DNA from: Flavobacteriales bacterium
Lineage (GTDB): Bacteria; Bacteroidota; Bacteroidia; NS11-12g; UBA9320
DNA: 64,000 bases
Assembly (NCBI GenBank): GCA_020635435.1
Contig: JACJZU010000001.1
Location: forward strand, 434,001-498,000
Reading direction: 5' to 3'
Positions 20,001-27,507 of the stretch are shown piece after piece. Every line of letters begins with the position of its first letter. Within the stretch, counting starts at the first letter, position 1. The position numbers were made by a program, and so were the translations under genes. The notes beneath the pieces are model-generated. The model was not told the origin of the DNA. It saw only the letters and a list, made by a program, of their open reading frames with translations, and made no database searches.

Positions 20001-23000
20001 ACAGCACGGTAATATGTGGTGTCGTTCAAATTCAGGTAAGAAAGTGAAGTAGTTGTGTTGTTCACCTGAGTCCAGTTCGATCCGTCCTCAGAAGCTTCCC
20101 AGTAGATCACAGAACCACGATGACCGCTCAATGTAACGGTTCCGCTGTTCATACCACGACAAACAACAGCATCGCCTGAAGTAGTTCCACCAACTGTCAG
20201 TGAATCCACATCAATTGTTCTGCTCTCTGACAATGTGCTATCACAAGTTTTGCTGCCATTAACGGCAGAGATGCCTGTCAATGTGATCATATCTGATGGA
20301 GCAGATACAGCCTTCAGAGAAGGAACAGTGAATGTACCGCTTCCTGTTCCGCTGATCGTACCACTTGTACCATCCTGCTCATAGCTCAATGTCCATGAGT
20401 CACCCGTTGGAACGCTGCTCACCGTAACTGTGAAGTTGAAGCTAGAACCTGTACACAAACGGCTAGGAGCAGATGCTATAGTTGCATAAGGTCGCTCCAA
20501 TACTGTTACAGTAGAGGTAGCTACATTATTCAACGTTTTGTAGCAATCCGGAGTAGACTTCGTTCCTGTCCAGATGCTCTGAAGAACTACGTCCGTAGAA
20601 CTCTTCAATGCACCTGTAGTGTAAGTATATGTACTTCCGGTTCCACTGATCGTATCTACACGGCTTCCTTCCAGAAGCGCAATGTACCATGTTGCAGCAT
20701 CGGCGTTGATTATAGTGATCGTAAGATCATCGGTCAATCCGCTGCAAATCGTATCACCACCGGCTATTGTAGCTCCGAGTTCTTTAACACGAACAACAGT
20801 AGCAGTAGAATACTCCATTCCACAAGCACCATTCTTAACTACGGCACGGTAGTATGTAGTATCAGTAAGATTATTGTAGGTCAGTACAGTAGTTGTATTG
20901 TTCACTTGAGTCCAGCTCGTTGCATCTGTAGATGATTCCCAGTAGAGAACATCTCCAATGTTATTGCTCAATGTAACAGTGCCTGAATTTGCACCCAAAC
21001 AAACTGTCACTTCACCAGCAGTAGTACCAGCAACAGTAGCTGTGTCAACTCGGATCACATGACTTGCATCAACCAATCCGGCACAAACCTGAGTAGAACT
21101 CAAATTAGTTACAGTATCAAGTGTAATCGTATAGTTCACTGAAGGAGCTCCTGTAGCCGGCAAGCTCGAAGCTGGAATCGTGAAGCTGTGGTTACCCGGA
21201 CCTTTGTAAACCAGTGCAGTTTGCGGTGTTCCATTGATAGACCAATCTACTTTCACCGTATCGCTCGCTTTGATATTAGAAACAACAATATTCATTGTTG
21301 CACTGCTACCTCCGCAGATCGAGTCTGGTCCGTTGTTGATTGAAGCTGTAGCCTGATCAACAATTGTAACTGTAGCAGTTCCAGGATTGTCGATCTGACT
21401 GTTGCTACAAGCTGCATAGTTCATAGCAGGAGCAGTCAACCAGATTCTTTGGAGCGTTACATCACTTGTGCTGAAGATGTTACCTGTAGTCAACGTGTGA
21501 TTTCCATCACCTGTTCCGTACAACGTATCAGTTACAGAACCTTCAAGGTACTGAATTGCCCAAGCTCCACCGAATGTACTATCTACACGTACTGTAAGAT
21601 CTAGAGTCGTACCAGGACAAATTGTATCCGATCCAGTGATGCTTGCATGTGGCAAGTTCTGAACGGTAATAGTAACTGTATTTGAAGTATCAGCTGTACA
21701 AGTACCATTCTTAACGATCACGCGGTAAGTGGTGCTGATGCCAAGGTTCACATAGTTATATGTATCACCAATGTTTCCGATATCGGTCCAGCTTCCACCC
21801 AATGGACGGTATTGCCATTTAACTACTGCACCTGTATAACCAGTCAGTGTCAAAGTGCCATTGTTAATGTCTTTACATACTGTATCCGGTGATGCAAGAA
21901 CTCCGGCAGATGTAAATGGATAAACGAATACGCTATCCAAATTATCTGTCAGAACAGTGTTATGACAAGTAGTTGTTGTATTGTAGATGGAATCCAACGT
22001 CACATAAGAAGGTGTGCCATTCAATCCGTTGATATAGTGCGTAAAGATACCAGAACCCGTTCCGGTGATGGTACCATTACCCGCAGGTGAAGTAGTGGTG
22101 TAGTATACAGTCCATGTGTTGCTTGTTGGAACACTGGTTACACTTACACGCAACTTAGTTTTATCACCTGAACAAATGAAGTCATCCATATCAAGGATGG
22201 CAGCATTCGGACGTGGATTCACGTAAACGTGCGCCACATTGGAAACGTCTTTATCACAAGCACCTGATTTCACCCATACACGGTAGCGTGTCTTGAATGT
22301 TTTATCTGTATACCACATAGTATCCAGATCAGCGCTGAATGTAACAGGCTTCATTTCAGGGAAATTACCTACTGTGCGTACGGTATCCCATGTGAATCCT
22401 TCGTCGTAAGAAGCTTCCCAGTAAAGGATTCGACCAACATAGCCTTCCATATACAGGTATCCGGCATTATCATCCTCACAAACTGTTGTGTTTCCGAACA
22501 AAGAATCGGCAACAGTTGGAGGATCTACGCGGAAGCTGTCAAGTTTCTCAGGCTTGTAGAAACAGCCCGTTGTTTTGTTTACAAGAGTATCACTCCACAA
22601 GTACCACATAGTGGCATAGATCGGATAACCTGAATTAGGGAATGCCACGTGGAAAGTATCTGAACCTGTGCGATCGAAATCACGTGGTCCGAAGTATGGA
22701 GTCGGATCGTTCGCAGTAGTATCCCAGCTGAATTTAACTCTCCACTGGTCTGCTACTTTCATGCCGGTAGCAATGATATCCCACTCCAATTGTGTTCCAA
22801 GACAGATTGAATCCGGAACTTCCCATACGAAATATGGATTTGGGTTAACAGTGAATACGATCTCGTCTTGCTTCGTCAGATCCTGACAAAGAGCCAAGCC
22901 AGCAGTGATCTTAATGCTATCAACCACCAGTTTAAATCCACGGGCAGCACCACTCGCATCGAAGTAATAGAACAAGCTATCCGGTACATTCAATGTATAC

Positions 23001-26000
23001 GGTGCGCCACCATTATCACCCACACCACTCATCGAGTGCGTTGTAGACATGTAGCCGCTAACGGTATCCTCTACGTGGTAGTAGAATGTCCATGATTTGT
23101 TCAAAGATCCAACTGTAGTACCATCAACAGTTGCGCTGAATGGAGCATGTGTTTCCCAACCTGTTACCGGAGTTCCAGTAGATGGATCGAAATGACCCGA
23201 ACAAACTGTCGGTGCATTCGACAAGGTTACAGATGGAAGTGGATGTACATAGAAAATTGAATCAGGTACAGAATCTATTTCCACACAACCTGTGGTCCAG
23301 TTCGTTACAGGACCGAAATCCAACAAACGGCTATATGGAGGATATCCAATAGTATCAGCCACAGTGAACATACCAACGTAAGAACCGGATCCGTTCGCAG
23401 TACCGGAAACTACACCTGGAAGAACACTTGAATTTTCCGGGATTACAGTGTACGTGAAGCTGAAGTTATCTCCGGCATTCATTGAATCCACACGGAATGA
23501 AACACGCAATGAATCACCATCACAAATTGGATCCATCACATCCAGGATGGTCAATTGTGGCAGGAAATTAACTGTGAGCGTAAATGTATCGTTGAGGAAA
23601 CGTGTACATGTATCGTCTGTATTTGTAATAGAGGTAAGGATCAATTTGTGCGTACCAACACTCAAATTGGCATCCGTAGTGAATGTAACTGTCGTGTCTC
23701 CGTAACCGGTCAATGGAGAAACACCCAGGGTGCTCATTGTTCCGTCAGAGAAATCGAGTCTCCAGTTCACACTATCCGTTCCGTGGAAGAACGTATTGCT
23801 TACACTGATGGTGAATGTAGTTGTGATGCCTTCACAAACAGTATCTTCACTCGGAGTAAGAGATACGAATGGTTTCGGATAAACATTGAGGATCAAAGTA
23901 TCCGGATTATCCAACATACCACCACAATACGGATCATTATCCTTATGGATCGAATCAAGTACGATCTGGTATTGTCCAACCGGCATTTGTGTAGAGATAC
24001 CGTACGTTGGAGAAAGGTTACCTGAACCGGTGATCGAATCACCCGGATTAACCAATACGATGCCGCTCGTATCTGTATAGAACAAAGTCCATCCAAATGG
24101 AGCACCTTCGAAGAGCGCTCCGGTGATCAGCAGGTCAAAAGTATTCGTATCGTCCTGACAAACGTTCAGTGTATCAACTGAGAATTGAGCGTGAGGACGT
24201 GAGTAGATCTCAAGAACGATTCGGTTATCAGTAATGATGTTCTGACATTTCAGACCCAATGTATCCAAATGGATCTCAACCAGGTCGATAACATAACGAC
24301 CAGGAGCAAGGGCAGTTGAAGTTGTATCCAGGATAATAGAGTCTCCGTAACCTGTTTGAGTAGAAGCAAGAGTTCCGGTTCCGTCGGTCATATTCAACGT
24401 CCAGCCCAAACCAATGCCTTTCCACATTGCGCTATCAACCGTGATCTTTAATTGTACTGAATCAGATTCGCATATGCGAAGTGTATCATTCATTACAGTA
24501 ACACCTGTTCCTCCGAGCCATGTAGCTTCAAGCTTGGCACGTGGGTAAGGCAACACGTTGATAACTATTGTATCCAGAGGTCCGGTTGTACCCAAACAGA
24601 TCGGATCCGTTCCAACCGTTTTGATCGAATCGAGATACAAATAATATGTACCTACAGGAAGGCTATCCGGTACAGTATAACTTGGAGTTGAATTTCCGGC
24701 ACCAGTGCTTGCACTTGGAGGCAAGATGGAATTAGGATCTGTATAGAACAATTGCCAGTTCACAGGTTGACCATCGAAACGAGCATTTGTGATCTCGATA
24801 TCGAAAACGTCACCGCTACCTAAACAAAGGTTGAAAGTATCTTTATTGAATTGTGCATTGATCTTAGGCACAACTTCGATGGTGAAGAATTCATCGTCAA
24901 TTACGTGTATACAATCCGGAGGAATTGGTGCACCTGTAGTTGGCAACAATTTAACCGAAGTAAGCGCAAATGTGTATCGACCTGGAACCAGACCGGCAGT
25001 ATAAATGCGATCGAACATCGCAGAGTCGCCCGTTCCTGTAACCGGTGAAGTATATGTTGTTGTGTTCGTTGGATCGGTGAAGGTCAACTGCCAGTTCAAC
25101 GGAATACCGTTATACGTAACATTACCCACAACGAAGTCGAAGTCGATTGAATCTCCCTGACATACGCGAACTGTATCACCCGAAACAACCAAACCACCGC
25201 GGTATGTCAATTGAAGCCCTTTTGCAGAGGCATCCAATGTTACGGCCGTCCATGCAGTAGGCGTAATGAAGTCGCGTACCCCAACGTGTCCGGATATTAC
25301 CGTAGTAAACGGACCAACATATGGAGCAGCAATACCCCAAACGTGACTGATCAGTGATTGACGTTTTCCGGTTACAATGTTCGAGTCCTTATCCAATTCC
25401 ACATAGAAACCATATGTCGTTCCACCAGTCAGATCAACACCACCGGTTGGAAGTGTGGTTATTGTGGCATCCGGAATAGAGTCGGAACCGAGTGTAACGG
25501 TATTCGCCAATGTCCAGCCAGCGCTTGAATACATATTACCCACATAGGAAGTAGGACGATACCAGATATTCACCGGCTCCGTTCCAATCTGTGGTTTGCG
25601 GATCTGAACAGAGATACTGTCCAGTCGCATGTTGTGGGTAGGTGTGAAATTGAAATAGGTTGCACCTGCATTATTGTCTTTAGATGCACCATCCCAGAAA
25701 TCTTCACGATACTCACCTATATATATACCACCGGCAGGTACGGCATTGGTCACCTTGAAGATGGCCGAATACTCACCCAACGCAGCAAATGGTTTTGGAA
25801 GAACCTGAACGATCACACTGTCCTGAGGACCAACTGTACCCTTACAAGAATCTCCTACCAAAGCTGCAGCCACATCAACGATCTTGATTGAATCGATCGT
25901 GATCATGAATGAGTCGGTCAGGATTCCGGTGCTGGTACAGAATTTAATATTCTGATTCCCTTTACCTTTATATATACCACCTGTACCTGCAATCGTATTG

Positions 26001-27265
26001 TGAGGATCGTTCCCTACATATACGATCCAATCTACAGGTGAGCCGTTGAAGTCGGCATTGGTCACCTGCATCTGGAAGCAGATCGAATCCTCCTCACATA
26101 CAGTTCGTGGTGAACTGGATACGAGCGTAACATTCGGACGAGGATATACATTAATAGTTATAACACTACCTAAAGCTCTTGGACAACGGAGTGAAGAACT
26201 GTCGTTGACAATTGAATCCAGTTTCAACGTATAAACTCCGGTTGTAGAAATTCCGGAGTGTCCGATTGACAAGGCAGGAGTTCCGTTACCTACTCCGGTA
26301 ACGGAATCAAGTGGAGCATTTGCAAACAAGTAAGCGTAACCACCCATCAGGCTCGTATCGAAATACAATTCCCAACCTGTAGGCAATGAACCGCGGTTCG
26401 GATGAAGAGCAGAATTGCTCACATTAATATTGACTGTGAATGAATCACCTTCACACACATATATATTAGTAGTATCAAACTCAGCATATGGTTTCGGATC
26501 AACGATCAGGCGAACGGTGTCCGAATAGAAGAACTGGGTACAACCCGAGGTCTGCATACGGCAACGATATTTTCGCATATCCCATGACAATGGAATATTC
26601 GTGATGCTCAACGTAGCGAGCTGTGCAGTTGGATTCGTTCCAGGCACATTGATCCAGGATGAACTTCCGAACACCTGGTATTGCCATTGGTAACTCTGAT
26701 CCTTGATACCGACACATGTATCGATAGTCGCCAAATTCGTGACACCAAAAGAAGTGCTACCGCCCTCACAAACTGTATCGTTCGGCACGTTGGAAACGAA
26801 CGTTCCGTATTTCGTAACGAAATCGCTCGAATCGATCGGTGCGTAGAGGATCAGCCGTGCTGAATTGGAAACATACGTTCCTCCTACCCCACCAAGGAAA
26901 ATCCGACAACGGAAGAGTGTGGAGTCTTTTGTGAACCCGCCCTTACATCCGTCAGGATTTGAGATGGTGAGCACCGGGCCGTTTACACCTCCAAAGGGCG
27001 ACACAGCCGGAACTACCGAAAATCCGGTACCGGTGTCAGCCTCCCATTGGTAAACAGCGCCACTAACCGAGTTAATTGTGAAGGTGGCAACGAAGCCACC
27101 ACGAGTACATCCCCGCTCATCAGTCGGGTGAGTCGTAATAGGATTCTGGGCGAATCCAAAGTACGACGCCAGCATAAAGACCACTAAAGTCAGGTACTTT
27201 ACAACCGACAGGCCTCGCAAACTCGATAATTGTTTTAGTGAGTTGGTAAAACTACTATTAGTCAT
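11009..27265 (-). CDS. Giant SprB-like repeat adhesin with gliding/type IX C-terminal domain
   Basis: One uninterrupted frame of 5418 residues (about 0.55 MDa). A signal peptide (YLTLVVFMLASYFGFAQ) is followed by roughly nine Ig-like modules of 140-150 residues (to about residue 1570), then eleven full superrepeats of about 280 residues (about 1600-4750), each made of three Cys-containing Ig-like modules (motifs like DTICSG, SRLCTG, VCNG). Four PKD-type modules (about 4820-5160: YKWYFGDGDS, FWTFGDGSTS) and a C-terminal gliding-motility-associated CHU_C domain follow (about 5330-5418: NLISPNGDGINDTWVVEN, VVIFNRYGMEVF, DGAYYYVIT). The last domain marks cargo of the type IX secretion system. SprB of F. 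johnsoniae is a similar-sized motile adhesin. The downstream PorP/SprF-OmpA gene supports a cell-surface adhesion or gliding role. Ligand unknown. Confidence 0.92.
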   Translation of the reverse strand: MTNSSFTNSLKQLSSLRGLSVVKYLTLVVFMLASYFGFAQNPITTHPTDERGCTRGGFVATFTINSVSGAVYQWEADTGTGFSVVPAVSPFGGVNGPVLTISNPDGCKGGFTKDSTLFRCRIFLGGVGGTYVSNSARLILYAPIDSSDFVTKYGTFVSNVPNDTVCEGGSTSFGVTNLATIDTCVGIKDQSYQWQYQVFGSSSWINVPGTNPTAQLATLSITNIPLSWDMRKYRCRMQTSGCTQFFYSDTVRLIVDPKPYAEFDTTNIYVCEGDSFTVNINVSNSALHPNRGSLPTGWELYFDTSLMGGYAYLFANAPLDSVTGVGNGTPALSIGHSGISTTGVYTLKLDSIVNDSSSLRCPRALGSVITINVYPRPNVTLVSSSPRTVCEEDSICFQMQVTNADFNGSPVDWIVYVGNDPHNTIAGTGGIYKGKGNQNIKFCTSTGILTDSFMITIDSIKIVDVAAALVGDSCKGTVGPQDSVIVQVLPKPFAALGEYSAIFKVTNAVPAGGIYIGEYREDFWDGASKDNNAGATYFNFTPTHNMRLDSISVQIRKPQIGTEPVNIWYRPTSYVGNMYSSAGWTLANTVTLGSDSIPDATITTLPTGGVDLTGGTTYGFYVELDKDSNIVTGKRQSLISHVWGIAAPYVGPFTTVISGHVGVRDFITPTAWTAVTLDASAKGLQLTYRGGLVVSGDTVRVCQGDSIDFDFVVGNVTYNGIPLNWQLTFTDPTNTTTYTSPVTGTGDSAMFDRIYTAGLVPGRYTFALTSVKLLPTTGAPIPPDCIHVIDDEFFTIEVVPKINAQFNKDTFNLCLGSGDVFDIEITNARFDGQPVNWQLFYTDPNSILPPSASTGAGNSTPSYTVPDSLPVGTYYLYLDSIKTVGTDPICLGTTGPLDTIVINVLPYPRAKLEATWLGGTGVTVMNDTLRICESDSVQLKITVDSAMWKGIGLGWTLNMTDGTGTLASTQTGYGDSIILDTTSTALAPGRYVIDLVEIHLDTLGLKCQNIITDNRIVLEIYSRPHAQFSVDTLNVCQDDTNTFDLLITGALFEGAPFGWTLFYTDTSGIVLVNPGDSITGSGNLSPTYGISTQMPVGQYQIVLDSIHKDNDPYCGGMLDNPDTLILNVYPKPFVSLTPSEDTVCEGITTTFTISVSNTFFHGTDSVNWRLDFSDGTMSTLGVSPLTGYGDTTVTFTTDANLSVGTHKLILTSITNTDDTCTRFLNDTFTLTVNFLPQLTILDVMDPICDGDSLRVSFRVDSMNAGDNFSFTYTVIPENSSVLPGVVSGTANGSGSYVGMFTVADTIGYPPYSRLLDFGPVTNWTTGCVEIDSVPDSIFYVHPLPSVTLSNAPTVCSGHFDPSTGTPVTGWETHAPFSATVDGTTVGSLNKSWTFYYHVEDTVSGYMSTTHSMSGVGDNGGAPYTLNVPDSLFYYFDASGAARGFKLVVDSIKITAGLALCQDLTKQDEIVFTVNPNPYFVWEVPDSICLGTQLEWDIIATGMKVADQWRVKFSWDTTANDPTPYFGPRDFDRTGSDTFHVAFPNSGYPIYATMWYLWSDTLVNKTTGCFYKPEKLDSFRVDPPTVADSLFGNTTVCEDDNAGYLYMEGYVGRILYWEASYDEGFTWDTVRTVGNFPEMKPVTFSADLDTMWYTDKTFKTRYRVWVKSGACDKDVSNVAHVYVNPRPNAAILDMDDFICSGDKTKLRVSVTSVPTSNTWTVYYTTTSPAGNGTITGTGSGIFTHYINGLNGTPSYVTLDSIYNTTTTCHNTVLTDNLDSVFVYPFTSAGVLASPDTVCKDINNGTLTLTGYTGAVVKWQYRPLGGSWTDIGNIGDTYNYVNLGISTTYRVIVKNGTCTADTSNTVTITVQNLPHASITGSDTICPGTTLDLTVRVDSTFGGAWAIQYLEGSVTDTLYGTGDGNHTLTTGNIFSTSDVTLQRIWLTAPAMNYAACSNSQIDNPGTATVTIVDQATASINNGPDSICGGSSATMNIVVSNIKASDTVKVDWSINGTPQTALVYKGPGNHSFTIPASSLPATGAPSVNYTITLDTVTNLSSTQVCAGLVDASHVIRVDTATVAGTTAGEVTVCLGANSGTVTLSNNIGDVLYWESSTDATSWTQVNNTTTVLTYNNLTDTTYYRAVVKNGACGMEYSTATVVRVKELGATIAGGDTICSGLTDDLTITIINADAATWYIALLEGSRVDTISGTGSTYTYTTGALKSSTDVVLQSIWTGTKSTPDCYKTLNNVATSTVTVLERPYATIASAPSRLCTGSSFNFTVTVSSVPTGDSWTLSYEQDGTSGTISGTGSGTFTVPSLKAVSAPSDMITLTGISAVNGSKTCDSTLSESRTIDVDSLTVGGTTSGDAVVCRGMNSGTVTLSGHRGSVIYWEASEDGSNWTQVNNTTTSLSYLNLNDTTYYRAVVKNGECGMEYSTITKISVKEISATISGGDTICSGLTDDLTINIFNTDAATWYIALLEGTRTDTISGTGSTYTYTTGALKSTSDIVLQSIWTGTKNSADCYSSLNNVASATVTVLSRPFATIASAPSRLCTGSTFNFTVSVSSVPTGDSWTLTYEQDGTSGTLSGKGSGTFTAPSLKAVTAPSDMIKLTFITAANGSKSCDSTLSETWTINVDSLTVGGTTSGSDLVCNGINTGTITLSGHRGDVIYWESSTNNTTWTQINNYTTTLTYNNLTDTTYFRAVVKNGECGIEYSTATVINVKEDPLATITGGDTICSGLTDDLTIRIENTYGDTWFIALLEGTRKDTISGTGSTYTYTTGALKSTTDIVLQDIWTGTKNSPDCYNTLNNVATATVTVIQRPFATIASGPSRLCENSNFTFTVTVSSVPTGDSWLLTYEQDGTSGTLSGKGSGTFTAPSLKGVTPTSDVITLKSISATNGSATCDSTLSSSWTISVDPLTVAGTIGDNDTVCRGGSGAAAQIAAGTGLIVKWQSKIGKNGTWIDINNTNLSNPYYNVRDTTYLRAVYQSGVCGTENSNMVVVVPKPIPFATIRTTTTDDSICAGNTAKFEIVVTNVEPGQKFNVTYLEGTTLKSTPTLTQNASGVHTLTTGVLNTSTDIELRSISAILTAGGLNCGQNLSGAITIEVLPNPIASIANASVRLCQGDGVGVVFDISNVPTGDTWSLTYSHDGNDSTITGSGSGSVTITTSRGATSPSDVITLKSITNTSTGDMCMTALTGSRTVTVDTTTVPGVIGSDITVCYGGSGSISETKPGVGVIIGWEYRVKGNSSWVSLGNSSTTINFNTLTDTTEYRAVYRNGVCKMEVSNVVTATPKPLPTATIATQAPTDTVCAGNKAVLSVTINNIDAGDSAVVTYVEGSVSKTAGFRLTMTPQTFDLETGVLSSTTDIELQTIKNVDPAAGQPTCGNTLNNVAKATVTVIDLPMASIVSGPDTLCQGDQITFTIEVSNVKAGENWRLLYTLEGDIDTLFGVGPTTVTHTDTDPNTAQSAIISLTEIVNLSNIGICKSTNMDDWNIYIFKPTVAGMIEAPDTICKGGSAKLNEVSGTTKEGRIIEWEVKPSSSGAWTTIPNNSTTLDINNLLETTSYRAIYKNGVCDTMRSNVVTIIVRELPLATLSGSTTICAGDSTDLTITVSNVGANQVWVVEYLEGTNNKSVSDTGSGNFTLRVGNFITNTDVTLTEIRTVTGTPMCVNDKLTNNATATVNINQRPYASLSHLSSPICETENVTFDITVGNVRSGESWTVTYDVANIRSNQTYSGSGPGTFTVNIGSITAVNPVQDSYTVKLTKIVNTTTGCDSSLSASDVLLVDAKSLPGTMLNGATVCYGDNSGTVNYFGGNGDVVRWESSTDGGATWSGIANTDTFFNYSNLMDTTWYRVVMQNGTCAEAGAAPIAINVRPLPVAVISGSDTICAGNTASLSVTATNTYGEDWSVSYLAGTVIDTLRVSGPLTSGTLVTNTLTSNTDVTLKKIWMTSGAPQCSNNNLGNNATATVEVNELPTATIISLQDSVCTGSPATGKASIDNVRSTENWTMYWSVNGGLADSVSGRGAGAFTFTTRALTVDPSVIRLVGMLNKSTGCFFLPTDQDTVRVSPLTNGGTLTGVDTVCYNSNSGTLTLGADAIGDVVRWEYSTDAGATWTTINHTGVQYNYSNLTKTTVFRVLVQSGVCSEEYSTTVQVVVRPLPMAEIVKVGANSVCEGSSTYVVFRVTNVMASQAWTMKYLEGSTTKNISGTGSVTDTIFTGNLTSTTDITLQTIAISAGDPTCVNNALYNNQTTTINVVPDPNASIIDYPTDVCVGTNPAITVMVDDVKSSEGWILIYRVNNGSNRTTSGIGPGKFSFNIGTLNTLGNNGVRLVSITNTSSTPNCTATLTDSVTINVDALSLGGTISGPDTVCYNSGGSVTVSGFRGTIIKWQYSTDGINYYDIANTAATNNFSNLTRRTWFRVEVKNGSCDAVTSTAKMVDVQALPTVTITNPTQSICSGSSTSLTVNVANVPTNATWTLTYTDNGTSRTFNGTGTTGTINVGPYTSTARIVITNISVTNGLKCSNTEDETATITVIPNPTATIDSAPDSLCQGDLVSFKVAVDNVATGVNWRLDYTIDGVAGATVTGTGSGVFTVNSLRAATTATDVIALTSISIVPAPACATVLTSQHTIQVSPTTVPGTLSATNSTICYGGNTTLNLTGQTGTVKRWEYSTDGGTTWTVTANSGTTLNVTNLMVTTTYRVYVQSGPCAGAYSNTVTIRVIPQPNATVSSNDRVCPGEAATFTLHVTNVGATDGWSVTYRRNGVLVATPVTGTGPGTFNFTVTGSNYLGNPTLITVDLVSITNTTFNCTNSPLASTASARVTPNPVVGFFRQNNCEDSVVHFKNLSTIAEGSITTYKWYFGDGDSSSNPDPSHVYTTAGTYTVTLVAWSDNGCRAQLSSTITINPNPVANFTFSNVCQNEVFRATDASTVASGNIASWFWTFGDGSTSTAQNPTHRYSASGTYNVSLTVTTNSGCTNTVTKQVTIYILPEANFVAEPVCEDASMNFINTSAIGYGTMTYDWNFAGQGTSTAKDPSFAFTGFGQFNVRLIAISNNGCRDTINRNVTVHPNPTAAFTVDPVCIGETSEFTNGSTVPTGSIVEYFWDFADASFSGLENPTHTYGAPGTYRVNLRVKTDKGCTDDVTADAIVIALPDVQLVPNDSQHIGGCDSVQLSARADARTWDWLRNSDTIATGVPSIFASRTGMYKVTVSVSTLGVVCFNTDSVYVKVEPLPVVNAWPRDKFNQNIDTISKGQSIELNASGTGYQINESSFVWDPTGDGFLTGGNVGTKVTTSSLLDDDQIFTVTLTDGFGCTATATVTVIVLDDFKLFPYNLISPNGDGINDTWVVENIWAYPDAKVVIFNRYGMEVFNGTNYDLNRWDGTFDGKELPDGAYYYVITHPDHPDTVYKGAINLIRNR
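13313..21870 (-). repeat. Superrepeat array inside the giant adhesin gene
   Basis: Using the conserved cysteine codon of the VCxG module as landmark, successive copies lie about 837, 864, 846, 870, 876, 867, 842, 841, 841 and 873 nt apart, all close to 280-292 codons. A further partial unit begins about 605 nt beyond, near 22475. The three copies with landmarks near 19315, 20156 and 20997 are nearly the same in spacing and very similar in DNA, pointing to recent duplication or gene conversion. Spacings were measured by eye and may be off by a few bases. Confidence 0.85.
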
Positions 27266-27290
27266 TTGTCAACGTAATTTGTATTGGTGG

Positions 27291-27298
27291 CAAAAATA
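27291..27298 (-). promoter_or_regulatory. Candidate -7 promoter box of the giant adhesin gene
   Basis: The minus strand reads TATTTTTG, an exact TAnnTTTG match, 25 bases before the ATG. It follows a run of ten or so T on the minus strand. A TTG exists at 12 bases spacing only, so the -33 element is uncertain. Confidence 0.5.
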
Positions 27299-27507
27299 GA
27301 AATAATAATTCAAAAAAAAATTTATTTGACACCCCTTAGGAAGTGCCTAAATCTCAAGTAGTTGAGCCCTTTTTGCTTCATTTGGGCCTAAATCTTAATA
27401 ATTTGATAATCAATAACTTAGTTCAACAGGCTTTTCGATTACTGGGTATTCTGGTGCTCCCCGCGCCAATTCTGAACTTGCAGCCCCCGTGTAGTATTAT
27501 TAGGGCA
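27299..27507. other. Intergenic region upstream of the adhesin gene
   Basis: This 209-base stretch separates rsgA's 3' end from the adhesin promoter. It contains an A-tract (27312-27320) and two imperfect 20-base direct copies beginning CCTAAATCT at 27346-27365 and 27387-27406 (16 of 20 equal, 41 bases apart). No gene is supported here; a plus-strand open frame in it runs antisense into rsgA and looks non-coding. Confidence 0.5.

Noticed and set aside
12000..22000. Regular repeats considered as a CRISPR array or tandem non-coding repeats
   Set aside because: The period is about 840 nt, in frame and protein-coding, with no short identical repeats or spacers. No CRISPR array was seen anywhere in the window.
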